From positions 1 through 42,078 of the forward strand of contig JAFTCT010000058.1 in assembly GCA_017454525.1 (NCBI GenBank): DNA of 42,078 nucleotides, read 5' to 3'. Position numbers and translations under genes: made by a program. Source of the DNA: Clostridia bacterium (GTDB lineage: Bacteria > Bacillota > Clostridia > Oscillospirales > CAG-272). Every line of letters begins with the position of its first letter. Within the stretch, counting starts at the first letter, position 1. Of the stretch, positions 16,997 to 26,300 are shown one piece after another. The notes under the pieces were generated by a model, which did not search any database, was not told the DNA's origin, and saw nothing but the letters and a program-made list of their open reading frames with translations.

Positions 16997-17872
16997 ATGC
17001 AAGAGTATAAAGAAAAACTGTTTGAAGGCGAACGCGCGCTCTTCGGCGCGAAGGATCTCCTTCTTGAGGACTGTATTTTTGAGAACGGCGAATCTCCCCT
17101 GAAGGAGAGCGCCGGCGTTGTTCTGCGCGGATGTTCTTTTCGCTGGAAATACCCTCTGTGGTACGCCGACAAAATCGAAGCGGAGAACTGCGTCTGGTAT
17201 GACAACGCGCGCGCCGGCGTCTGGTATTCAAGCGGCGTGACGGTGAAGCGCGCCGTGATCACGGCGCCCAAGAACTTCAGACGCTGCGACCGCCTCTCTA
17301 TCAGCGATACCCTGTTTTCGAACGCCGCCGAAACGCTTTGGTCGTGCAGGAACGTCAAACTTGAGAACGTCACGGCGCGCGGCGACTATTTCGCGATGAA
17401 CACCGAGAATATAGAGGCGGACCGTCTCGATCTCGTCGGCAATTACGCTTTTGACGGCGCAAAAAACGTCACGGTCCGCTCCAGCCGCCTGATCACCAAG
17501 GACGCCTTCTGGAACTGCGAGAACGTCACGGTTTTTGATTCCTTCATTTCCGGCGAATACCTCGGCTGGAATACGAAAAATCTGACGCTCATCGGCTGTA
17601 CGGTCGAGAGTCTGCAGGGGATGTGCTACGTGGAAAACCTGAAACTCATCGACTGCAAACTGATCGATACGACGCTCGCCTTCGAATACTCTACGCTCGA
17701 AGCGAAGATCGATTCGGGCGTCGGGAGCGTATTCAACCCCGCGGGCGGGATCATCGAAGCGGAGAGGATCGGCGAACTGATCCTTGAGAAAGACGAGATC
17801 GACGAGAACGCCACGGTGATCGTCTGCAAAAATATCGAAAAGAGGTCCGACCGTCCCGAATGGAAAAGATAA
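16997..17872 (+). CDS. DUF3737 family protein (pectate-lyase-like beta-helix)
   Basis: The 291-residue protein is built of short repeating rungs with alternating (V/L/I)xLxxC and xVx(A/V)xxSxL patterns, ending in an EKDEIDENATVIVC stretch, as in DUF3737 proteins. It has no signal peptide, so it is probably cytosolic, unlike the preceding gene. The family function is unknown; members are often beside aminotransferase-like genes in Clostridia, and here the next gene is a MalY/PatB enzyme whose start lies 13 nt inside this one. A GAGGAA site sits 7 nt before the ATG. No promoter is evident in the G+C-rich gap upstream. Confidence 0.8.
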   Translation: MQEYKEKLFEGERALFGAKDLLLEDCIFENGESPLKESAGVVLRGCSFRWKYPLWYADKIEAENCVWYDNARAGVWYSSGVTVKRAVITAPKNFRRCDRLSISDTLFSNAAETLWSCRNVKLENVTARGDYFAMNTENIEADRLDLVGNYAFDGAKNVTVRSSRLITKDAFWNCENVTVFDSFISGEYLGWNTKNLTLIGCTVESLQGMCYVENLKLIDCKLIDTTLAFEYSTLEAKIDSGVGSVFNPAGGIIEAERIGELILEKDEIDENATVIVCKNIEKRSDRPEWKR

Positions 17873-19056
17873 CGTATGATTTCGACGTCCCCGTCGACCG
17901 CCGCGGCTCCGGCGCGCTGAAATGGGACGTAAAAGAGAATGAACTTCCGATGTGGATCGCCGATATGGATTTCAGAGCGGCGCCGGAGATCGCCGCCGCC
18001 CTTCAGGCGCGCCTCGATCACGGAGTATTCGGCTACGGTGGCGTGCCGGACGAATGGTACGACGCCTACGTCGGCTGGTGGAAGAAGCGGCACGGCGTCC
18101 TGCTCGACAGAAAGGCGCTCATCTTCTGCACGGGCGTCGTGCCGGCGATCTCCTCAACGGTAAGGAAGCTCACGACGCCCAACGAGAAGGTCCTCATCCA
18201 GACGCCGGTCTACAATATTTTCTATAACAGTATCCTCAACAACGGCGCGCGGGTGTCCGAGTGTCCGCTCATCTATCGGGACGGCGCATATACCGTGGAT
18301 TTTGACAGTCTGGAGGAGAAGCTCGCAGACAGTCAGACGAACCTGATGATCCTCTGCAATCCGCACAATCCCGTCGGAAAGATCTGGGACAGACGCACGC
18401 TCGAAACAGTCGGAGCGCTTGCCGGCAGATACCGCGTCACCGTGCTTTCGGACGAGATCCATTGCGATATCGCCCGTCCGGGGTGCGGATATCTTCCCTT
18501 CTTCTCGGTTTCTGACGTTTGTGAAAACAACAGCGTCACCTGCCTTGCGCCCACAAAGGCGTTCAATCTCGCGGGGATCCAGACAGCCACCGTATACGTG
18601 CCCGATCCCTATCTGCGCCACAAGATCGAGCGCGCGCTCAATACAGACGAAGTCGCGGAGCCCAACTCCTTCGCCGTGCCCGCAGCGGTCGCTGCGTTCA
18701 CCAAGGGAGAAAAGTGGCTTGACGCCGCCTGCGCCTATCTTTTTGAAAACAGACGGATCGCGGAGGAGTACGTAAAGGACGAGATCCCGCAGTTGAATAC
18801 GGTGAACGCCGACGCGACGTACCTGTTGTGGATCGACATATCGTCCCTTCACACCGGCAGTGCCGCCTTCGCCGCGTATCTGCGGGAAAAGACCGGTCTG
18901 ATCGTATCGGCGGGAGAAGCGTACGGCGCCGCGGGAAGATCCTTCCTGCGCATGAACCTCGCCTGTCCGAAAGCGCGGCTGCTCGACGGGCTGAAACGGC
19001 TCAAGAAAGGCGTATCCTCCTTTACGGAAACAGGATGCGGATCGGGTAAAGAATAA
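17860..19056 (+). CDS. patB: PLP-dependent C-S lyase / aminotransferase of the MalY/PatB family
   Basis: The 398-residue fold-type I PLP enzyme starts with YDFDVPVDRRGSGALKWD, a MalY/PatB hallmark. It carries NPHNPVG (residues 167-173), SDEIH (197-201), the Schiff-base lysine K233 in APTKAFNLAG, and a C-terminal FLRMNLACP that places the carboxylate-binding Arg. The family cleaves cystathionine or cysteine-S-conjugates to pyruvate, ammonia and a thiol; some members act as transaminases or regulators. It overlaps DUF3737 by 13 nt and touches mntP by one base (TAATG), so the three are probably co-translated. The precise substrate cannot be read from the sequence; the symbol marks family only. 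Confidence 0.88.
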   Translation: MEKITYDFDVPVDRRGSGALKWDVKENELPMWIADMDFRAAPEIAAALQARLDHGVFGYGGVPDEWYDAYVGWWKKRHGVLLDRKALIFCTGVVPAISSTVRKLTTPNEKVLIQTPVYNIFYNSILNNGARVSECPLIYRDGAYTVDFDSLEEKLADSQTNLMILCNPHNPVGKIWDRRTLETVGALAGRYRVTVLSDEIHCDIARPGCGYLPFFSVSDVCENNSVTCLAPTKAFNLAGIQTATVYVPDPYLRHKIERALNTDEVAEPNSFAVPAAVAAFTKGEKWLDAACAYLFENRRIAEEYVKDEIPQLNTVNADATYLLWIDISSLHTGSAAFAAYLREKTGLIVSAGEAYGAAGRSFLRMNLACPKARLLDGLKRLKKGVSSFTETGCGSGKE

Positions 19057-19628
19057 TGGCGCTTCTCGAAGTATTCCTCTTCGCGCTCGGTCTTGCCGCC
19101 GACGCCTTCGCGGTATCGGTCTGCAAAGGGCTGTCCGCCAGGCAGATCAAGCCCGTCCACTATCTGTGCGTCGGTCTGTGGTTCGGCGGCGCGCAGGCGC
19201 TCATGCCCCTATTAGGGTACTATCTCGGCATGACCTTCGAACAGTACATCACCTCGTTCGATCACTGGATCGCCTTCACGCTCCTGCTGCTCATCGGCGC
19301 GAATATGATCCGCGAATCCTTCAGCAAAAAAGAGGAGGAGCAAAACGCCTCCTTCTCCTTCAAATCCATGCTCCTGCTCGCGCTCGCGACGAGCATCGAC
19401 GCCCTCGCGGTCGGCGTGACCTACGCGCTGTCCGATCAGAAGATCAGCATCTGGATCGCTGCGCTCATCATCGGCGCAGTCACCTTCCTGCTGTCCGCGG
19501 GCGGACTGAAGATCGGCAGGATCTTCGGCGCAAGGCTCGGCAAACGCGCGGAGATGATCGGCGGGATCGTCCTGATCCTGCTGGGCGTAAAGATTCTGCT
19601 CTCGCACCTCGGCGTCCTTCCCTTTTAA
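19056..19628 (+). CDS. mntP: Manganese efflux pump MntP
   Basis: A 190-residue, six-helix membrane protein with the paired acidic motifs LAADAFAVS (helix 1) and TSIDALAVG (helix 4) typical of MntP (DUF204). The family exports Mn2+ and protects from manganese stress. The start overlaps the stop of patB by one base. No yybP-ykoY-type manganese riboswitch is recognisable before it, as expected for an internal operon position. A strong terminator follows 38 bp later. Confidence 0.93.
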   Translation: MALLEVFLFALGLAADAFAVSVCKGLSARQIKPVHYLCVGLWFGGAQALMPLLGYYLGMTFEQYITSFDHWIAFTLLLLIGANMIRESFSKKEEEQNASFSFKSMLLLALATSIDALAVGVTYALSDQKISIWIAALIIGAVTFLLSAGGLKIGRIFGARLGKRAEMIGGIVLILLGVKILLSHLGVLPF

Positions 19629-19666
19629 GGGCGCCCGGACGGCAGGTATATCGGCGTTACGCCACA

Positions 19667-19719
19667 ATAAAACGGTCGTTTCACCGGTGGATCGACGCCG
19701 GGTGAAACGACCGTTTTAT
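19667..19719. terminator. Bidirectional terminator, 19-bp perfect stem
   Basis: ATAAAACGGTCGTTTCACC (19667-19685) pairs exactly with 19701-19719 around a 15-nt loop. The flanking AT-rich arms give T-tracts in both directions. It ends mntP on the + strand and overlaps the stop codon of the amidohydrolase on the - strand. Confidence 0.9.
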
Positions 19720-20528
19720 ATCTGTTCGGGAAAGAACACCGACGCGGCGTTATCCCAAAGCATTTTTTTAAGATCTTCGTCGTCAAACCCGACGGAAAAC
19801 AGATAATCGAGTTCGCTTTCCGGCTTCCACATCGGGTAATCGGTCCCGAACAGAACGCGGTCCGTCCCGTAGGCGGAAACGACCTTCTTCACCGATCCGG
19901 GCGTCATACGGTAAAAACTTGACGAACAGTCTACGTAGAGATTCGGAAGTCCCGCAAGCGTTTTATACGCTTCCTCCCAGAGCGACCACCCCCCGAAATG
20001 TGCGCCGATGAAGGTCATACCGCTGAATTTTTTTAAAAGCGGCAGGAGCCGGTCGGGATTGGAGCAGTCGTACCGTTTGTCGCCGGTATGCATCAACAGC
20101 GGCAGGCGGTAGGCGGTACAGAGTTCATAGATCGGCATACAGCGCGCTTCGTCGACCTTGAAGCCCTGGATCTCGGGATGCAGTTTCACGCCCTTCAGAC
20201 CAAGCGAAACGATCTGCCGGACGTCCGCCTCGAGATCCTCCGAATCGGGATGCAGCGTACCGAGCCCGCAGAGCCGGTCGGGATGCGCGGAAACGGCTGC
20301 GGCAATGAATCTGTTAATGCTCGGAACCTGTTTCGGCGTCGTGGCGACCGATTCGACCAGCGACAGATCCACGCCCGCCTCGTCGTTCTCGCGCAGAAGA
20401 TCCTCAACGGTGCCGCGGCAGGCGGAGGTGACGTCATAGAACCGGTCGGTCGCGGGTACGGCGCGGTCGACGATCTTCTCGGGATAGATATGGCAGTGCG
20501 CGTCAAATACTTTGAATTTATCTTTCAT
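19716..20528 (-). CDS. Amidohydrolase-family metal-dependent hydrolase (Amidohydro_2 type)
   Basis: The 270-residue TIM-barrel hydrolase has the N-terminal HxH pair (H11, H13 in FDAHCHIYP), a strand-4 lysine in GVKLHPE, H147 in MHTGD, H177 in GAHFGG and the catalytic Asp D230 in FGTDYPMW. This is the residue set of the Amidohydro_2 group, which includes decarboxylases and lactone or amide hydrolases; the substrate is not predictable. No Shine-Dalgarno is visible: the 11 nt before the ATG are an AT-rich TATATAATATAAT stretch, so the message may be leaderless or initiated weakly. Just upstream lies the terminator of the Cna_B gene, so it likely has its own promoter. Confidence 0.85.
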   Translation of the reverse strand: MKDKFKVFDAHCHIYPEKIVDRAVPATDRFYDVTSACRGTVEDLLRENDEAGVDLSLVESVATTPKQVPSINRFIAAAVSAHPDRLCGLGTLHPDSEDLEADVRQIVSLGLKGVKLHPEIQGFKVDEARCMPIYELCTAYRLPLLMHTGDKRYDCSNPDRLLPLLKKFSGMTFIGAHFGGWSLWEEAYKTLAGLPNLYVDCSSSFYRMTPGSVKKVVSAYGTDRVLFGTDYPMWKPESELDYLFSVGFDDEDLKKMLWDNAASVFFPEQI

Positions 20529-20545
20529 ATTATATTATATAAAGA

Positions 20546-20588
20546 GGGGTTGTTTCGCCGGGCGTATCACGCCGGGCGAAACAACCCC
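20546..20588 (-). terminator. Terminator of the Cna_B surface protein gene
   Basis: A 14-bp stem GGGGTTGTTTCGCC (20546-20559) with 20575-20588 continues after one mismatch into GGCGT/ACGCC. On the - strand it is followed by TCTTTATAT, a weak U-tract, and it lies 19 bp after the end of the gene. Confidence 0.75.
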
Positions 20589-20606
20589 GTTACGGTTTAT
20601 CCGGTA

Positions 20607-23168
20607 TTACTGTTCTCTTCTCTTTTTGAAGGTGATCACTGCTGCCGCGGCGCCTGCCATAGAGAGCGTGCCGAGCAGGATGAACAGACTGATCTCTGCC
20701 GCACCGGTGTCGGGAGACTTGATGTAGGTGTTCGTGATCGTCGTGCCGTCGACCGTCTTTGCGTATTTCTCGCATTCGATCTCATCGACGGTATATTCGA
20801 TCTCTTCGCCGTTCGCGTACTTGGCAAGACGGACAAACTCGAAATCCCAGGTGTTGCCCTCACCGGTGACGACCTGTCTATCAACGATCTCGCCGTTGGC
20901 AAGAAGCACGATGGTCACGTTCTCGGGTCTCTTGTTTCTTCTGTTGTTCTCGTCGTCCCAGATCTTCTGACCGGTCACGGTGACCAGTTCGGACTCATAG
21001 GTGTTCGTGATCTCGAACACGCCGTCATTGACTTCGATCGCGGAAGTGTAGTTGTCAACCGGTGCCTCGACGACTTCGTAGGTGATCTGCGCGCCGTTCA
21101 CGTCATAAGCCGGCAAATTGTTGAACACCGTCGTCCAGGGCGGGAGTTTCACGGGCTCAACGGGATCGTCCTCGTAGGGATCGTCTTCGTAGGGATCGTC
21201 CTCAAAGAAACCGTCTCCTTCGGGAATATCCTCGTCGAGACCGTACTCATCATCCGTTTCAAAATCACCGAAGATATCGCTCAGATCGATGCCGCACAGT
21301 TCCAGAAGTCTTCTTAAGAAATTGGTTGCTTCTTCCGGGGAAACGTCAACGCCGTCTTCCTTCAGATCGAAGGTCACGAGTTCTTCGCCGTTCGCTTTCA
21401 GCGTCAGGGTGACACTGTCGGGTCTCATGCCCGCCGCGTTGTCGTTATCGTCCCAGATCTTCACGATCTCAATGTTGGCAGTGGGCGTGTACTCGAAGAG
21501 CGTCAGGTCGAAATCGGGCATTTCGGTGTACTGTTCGCCCAGAAGATCGACCCAGCCGTATTCTCCGTATCCCTGGATCTCGGCGCAGTCGTCGAAGAAC
21601 GACAGGTCGGTTCCGGCGGGAACGTAGGTGACGTAAAGCTCTTCAAAGTCCTTGCCCACGTAGGACAAACGGTAGAAGTTTTCAATATTGATGACCACTT
21701 CGGTGTCGATCAGGTGATCGTCCTGAGACAGCCATGCCATCAGCTGCTCGATGCCCGAGAAGCGGGACTGCGCCTTCTCGGCGATCACGTTGATCGGGAT
21801 CACGTCGGTCAGACGGATGTCGAACTCGCCGCCCCCCCAGTATGCGTCGTCGAGCGTGGTGAACGCGGTTTCATAGGCGGAGAACTTGAGAAGCAGTTCC
21901 GCGAATCTCTTGATCTGCGATTCACGCGTATCGATCTTTTCGCTGCCCTTGACGCCGGACAGTTTCGCGTCGGTAAGGAAGTTCTCGAACTTCTCGCCCT
22001 TCAGGTAATCGGCGAGCGTCGCGCCGTCGGCGACGTAGAGTCCGAGATATTCGTACTTGCGCTCTTTGCTGATCTCATCGCAGTTGAGCACTTTTGCGTA
22101 CTCTTCGGCGAATTTGCCGTCGAGCGTGACGTTCACGGTGATCAGACCGTCGTCGGCGACGACGTATTCCATCAGACCGGCGAGTTTCGCGCCGTACTTG
22201 TTGATCTTGGATGTATCGCCCTTCAGGAGGACCTTCAGGGTGAACTGCATATCCACTCTCGCTTCGCCGGACTCGTTTTCAAGTCCTTTCGTGTCGATCA
22301 CGTATTCAACGAGGGTGTCGCCGTCGCCGAGCGCAGCGATCTGCTCCAGAGAGGGCAGACCCTGAAGCAGGGCGGTCTGAAGCGCGTTGTGGTCGAGTTC
22401 TTTGCCGAACTCGGTCGTGGAGAGCACCTTCGTGCCGTTCACGTACGCCTCGTCCACTTCGCCCGCAAGCACCTGATTGACAAAGGAGCGCAGCGATTTG
22501 TTGACCTTGGAGCCGGGCGCTTCGGCAATGATGTTCGGAAGATCCGCGTAATCCCAGATGTCCTTCATCGGGAGCAGATCGCCGACTTCCATGTCGAGGA
22601 TGAGCTGCGCGAAATCGCTGTACTTGGAGATCGCTTCAGCCACGTCCTTCGTGCCCGCCTTCTCAAGCAGCGCTTCACGGAACGCCGTGTTCGCCAGAAC
22701 GGTATCGAGCTTTCCTTCGGCGTACAGTCTTTCGACAACGTCCTTGGTCAGGAGCTTGCTCGTCCCGACGTAAGGAGCGATGAACGCGAAGTTGATATAT
22801 CTCGACATCACTTCTTCATTTCCGGAAAACGCATTGAGCAGTTCGTCGTAGGTCAGGACATCCTTCTCGGCAAGATTGACCAAGAAAGCGATGACCGACG
22901 CTTTGGAACGCTCGTCGATGATGCGGTAAATGCCTTCAGGCAGGAGTTCCTTCAGGGTCTCCTTGTTGAACTGGCCTTTCTCGACCACATCTCCGAGTTT
23001 TGCCGCGTCGAGCGTGACGGTGACGGTGCGGTCATCGTAGCTCACGGTGCAGTTGTCCTCGTCGTAGATCACTTTTTCAGCCGCCGTTGCGTAGACGGTG
23101 AAGAGCGAAACAAGCATGAGGATCGCCATGCAGAGCGCGGAGATCGTCAAAAATGTCTTGTTTTTCAT
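20607..23168 (-). CDS. Sortase-anchored surface protein with two Cna_B domains
   Basis: The 853-residue protein has a signal peptide (about 1-29, ending YATAAE), a long N-terminal region with no family I recognise (30-560), and two Cna_B-type domains. The first (about 563-720; IEIVKIWDDNDN) is split by an insertion carrying an acidic DDPYEDDPYEDDP run near 652-670. The second (about 722-817) has VTGQKIWDDENNRRNKRP and ITNTY. The tail SPDTG at 818-822, a hydrophobic helix and KKRR is a sortase signal of the SPxTG kind used in Clostridia. Cna_B domains often form Lys-Asn isopeptide bonds and serve as stalks of adhesins or pilins. AAGGAAGG precedes the ATG. It has its own promoter at 23225-23253. 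Confidence 0.85.
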   Translation of the reverse strand: MKNKTFLTISALCMAILMLVSLFTVYATAAEKVIYDEDNCTVSYDDRTVTVTLDAAKLGDVVEKGQFNKETLKELLPEGIYRIIDERSKASVIAFLVNLAEKDVLTYDELLNAFSGNEEVMSRYINFAFIAPYVGTSKLLTKDVVERLYAEGKLDTVLANTAFREALLEKAGTKDVAEAISKYSDFAQLILDMEVGDLLPMKDIWDYADLPNIIAEAPGSKVNKSLRSFVNQVLAGEVDEAYVNGTKVLSTTEFGKELDHNALQTALLQGLPSLEQIAALGDGDTLVEYVIDTKGLENESGEARVDMQFTLKVLLKGDTSKINKYGAKLAGLMEYVVADDGLITVNVTLDGKFAEEYAKVLNCDEISKERKYEYLGLYVADGATLADYLKGEKFENFLTDAKLSGVKGSEKIDTRESQIKRFAELLLKFSAYETAFTTLDDAYWGGGEFDIRLTDVIPINVIAEKAQSRFSGIEQLMAWLSQDDHLIDTEVVINIENFYRLSYVGKDFEELYVTYVPAGTDLSFFDDCAEIQGYGEYGWVDLLGEQYTEMPDFDLTLFEYTPTANIEIVKIWDDNDNAAGMRPDSVTLTLKANGEELVTFDLKEDGVDVSPEEATNFLRRLLELCGIDLSDIFGDFETDDEYGLDEDIPEGDGFFEDDPYEDDPYEDDPVEPVKLPPWTTVFNNLPAYDVNGAQITYEVVEAPVDNYTSAIEVNDGVFEITNTYESELVTVTGQKIWDDENNRRNKRPENVTIVLLANGEIVDRQVVTGEGNTWDFEFVRLAKYANGEEIEYTVDEIECEKYAKTVDGTTITNTYIKSPDTGAAEISLFILLGTLSMAGAAAAVITFKKRREQ

Positions 23169-23224
23169 TTCCTATACCTTCCTTTTTGTTGTTGGATGAT
23201 GCAAAGGATAATCCATGTACGTAA

Positions 23225-23253
23225 AGTATACCACAAAGTCCGTTCCATTGCAA
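23225..23253 (-). promoter_or_regulatory. Sigma-A promoter for the Cna_B surface protein
   Basis: On the - strand TTGCAA (23248-23253), a 17-bp spacer and TATACT (23225-23230) predict a start about 50 nt before the ATG at 23168. An AT-rich 8-bp inverted repeat (23267-23274 with 23287-23294) just upstream could weakly end transcription of the previous gene. Confidence 0.75.
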
Positions 23254-23302
23254 GTACTTTTTTCAAAAAAATCAAGGAAACGGCTGTGATTTTTTACTTA
23301 TA

Positions 23303-26300
23303 TTATATATTTTTCTTCCTTTTTTTCGACAGGCGGACGTAAATGACCGGACCGCTGACGGCGAGCACCAGCAGAATGAACACCGGCAGCACCTGCATGA
23401 GCAGTACCTTTCCGACGAAACGGTCGCTGTCGTAGGGCGATACGTAGTCGGCGTTCTGTACCTTTTTGAAGACCGGACGGTAGTCCGCGTCCTCCACTAC
23501 CCTGCCGATCACCGTCGGTTCCCATCCGGTGAAACTGTAAAGGTATTCGGGATCGTCGCTCCGCTTTTCGGGCGCGGTCTCGGGCAGGATCAGCGTTTCG
23601 CCGTAGCGATACTGCCGCGTCAAAAGCACCTCCCCGTTCCCGTCGTAGAACCGGACGGTAAAGGTGACACCGTCCGCGACAAACACCGGCTCGACCGTCA
23701 CGTTCCCCTCGGGCATATCGAAGCTCCGTCCCAATACCGTGCGCTGCGTCTCGCCGTCGATATGCAGAATAAGCGAGCCGATGGCTTCGCCGTCGCCGGA
23801 ATTCGCCGTGACGGTGATCCGCTCGCCGGGCAGCGCCCTTGCGGCGCTTGCCTGCGCTCTGCCGCCCGAAACGGTAACAGTATAGGTCCGCAGCAGACGG
23901 TAGCTGCCGCCGCCCGGAAGCACGGCGGAGACCATTCCGTCGACTTCCATGAAAGAGATCTCCTGTTCAAGGGCGCCGTCAAGGCGCTTCAGAACGCTGC
24001 CTTCGCCGATCGCGAAAGCCCCGCCGACGCGCACTTCCGCCGAGTGCTTCTCAAAGAGGTCCGCGCCCTCGCCGTCGGTAAGAGCGATAAAGAAGCCCTT
24101 CTCCTCTGGATAGAACCGAACCGTTTTCGCCGTTTGGAACGCCGCGACCGATTCCCCGGGGATATAGACCGTCGTTTCGCCCGTCGAGAAGGTCAGTCCC
24201 GTACGGTTTTCCAGCGCGCGCGCAAAGACGCCCGAAACGTCAAACGCGTCGTGCGCGCCGCCCGTCAGCACGGCGAAGCCGTCGGCGCCGGCAACAACGC
24301 GCGCGCCGCCGTCGCCCTCAACGGAGGGCGCGATATACTTCTTTTCATAGACCGCCGTATACGCGGCGTCCTTCTCCGCCCGAACGATCGCGGGAGACCA
24401 GCCGATAAAGGCATAAACGTAATACTCGTCGCTGTGTTCCGCCGGCACCTCGGGTGCTTCGGGCAGTTCGCCCGCGCGGACCGACGTCTGCGTCTTCACG
24501 CCGTCGACGTCAAAGACGACGGTATAGCGTTCGGGGATCACCGGCGTATAGCGCGCGGTGTACCGCGCGTTTCCGGTCACGACGGTGATCGCCGGCTCGA
24601 ACCCCTCAAAGCGGTATTCTATGCCGTTTTCGGTATAAGATACGGGATAATCCGGCGCTTCGGGCAGATCGCCGTAGCGGCAGGTCCGCCCGGTCTCGCT
24701 GCCGCGCACGTCGAAGATCACGGTATACCCGATCGGAGAGGCGATATAGCGCGCGAAAAGATCGGCGTCACGTTCGACGTGCACAAGGGAAAAGCCGTTC
24801 CCCTCCTCGTCGAAGAAACCGGCGAAGGTATAACTGTTCCTGACGTCGGGATCCTTTTTCGGCGTCGCGCCGCCGTAGTGGACGTCGCCGCCCTTCAGGA
24901 CCGTCGAGGTATAGAGCAGCGTCTTACGGTCCGCGTCGAAGAACCGCACGGTGACCGCGCCCTCGTACGCAACGCTCCTCGTGACCTCGCTCTCGAACGA
25001 GAGCGTCAGTTCCCTGCCCGCACGCTGCGTCAGAACGCCTGTGCGCACGTCGTTCGCCAGCGCCGTCTGATCGGCGCTTAAAAGCGGTTTTACCGGCTTT
25101 TCGCCCGCGTGATCCTCAAGCGTACCGGGATCCTCGGGCTGCGCGACCGTATCGGGCTCGACCGGCAGAGACAGGTCGATCTCCCACGTCTTCGACGGCT
25201 CGCTCACCGCCTGCGGCTCCTCCGGCTCCGTCGGGGAGACCGGCTCCTTCACCGACGTCTCGGGATAGGTGATGCCCGACGGATCGGCGTTGTTTTCGTC
25301 CGGGATCAGCAGGTTTTCCGAAAGGAGCGACTGCAGGGTCTTGCCGCGGATCGTCCAGGAGGGATCGAATTCCGACGTATCGTCAAAGCAGGCGGACAGC
25401 AGATAAAGGTGCGCGACGAACTGGTAGTAGCGCTCGAGTTTTCCCTCTTTGGCGAGCACCTCGCGCACAACCGAGTTCTTGCAGAGACTGTTCAGATGCT
25501 TGTACAGTTTGATGAACGAGTCGCGGATCTCGGTATAGTGCTCGGCGTAATAGGCGAACTGTTCGGACAGTTTTTTCAGTTTTCGGTAGGGCGGCAGCAG
25601 TGCGCGCAGCACGTCGGCCGCGTCTCCCGCTCCCTGTACGTCCTTGGGATCGACGCCGCCCTGACGTTCGAGGGTCCCCTTGTTTTTCATGACGGTGTCC
25701 ACCGTCGGACCCAGGAGCGTATTGTACATCATATTGCCGGCGTCGTCCTTGATGAAGACCGTCGACAGCACGCGCAGCGCGTCGGCGCACGCCTGCTTCT
25801 GCGCTTCACAGGCGAGGTATTCCTTATACGCCTCCCTGTATACGGCGAGATCCTCCTCATATTTCACGTACGCGGCGTCGAACGCGCTCTTCGCCTCAAG
25901 ATAGGCGGTATAGGCGGCGTACTGCTCCTCGTAAGCCGTTTTTTTGCCGACGTATTCGTCGTAAGCCGCTCTCTTGCGGTCATATTCCTCTTTATCGCGC
26001 AGGTACTGCGCGTACTTGTTCGACGCGGCAAGATACGCCGCGTAAAGCGCCTCGTATTCCTTCGACCTGCGGGCGTATTCCGCCGACGCGCTCTCGAAGG
26101 CGCTCAGTTTCCCGTCCGCTTCGGCGCCGACCTTCCACGCCGCGTTGAGCGCGTCGCTCACCGCCCGCTCCGGAAGAACGGCAAAGATCCGGTAGCGCAC
26201 GACCGCCTCGTAGGTCTGTCCGCCCTCCAGTCCCTCAAACAGGAGCGTACCGGAGGAACCGGCAAAGTTTTTGACCGTTTCGCCGACCGACGCCGATACC

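Noticed and set aside
19020..19060. Manganese riboswitch before mntP
   Set aside because: The mntP start overlaps the patB stop, leaving no room for a leader, and no such structure precedes the operon.
20088..21317. 409-residue + strand open frame across the amidohydrolase and Cna_B genes
   Set aside because: It spans a terminator hairpin and two genes with clear families on the other strand.
21714..23342. 542-residue + strand open frame opposite the Cna_B protein gene
   Set aside because: The - strand protein has a signal peptide, recognisable domains and a sorting signal; the + frame has no family features and runs through the - strand promoter.
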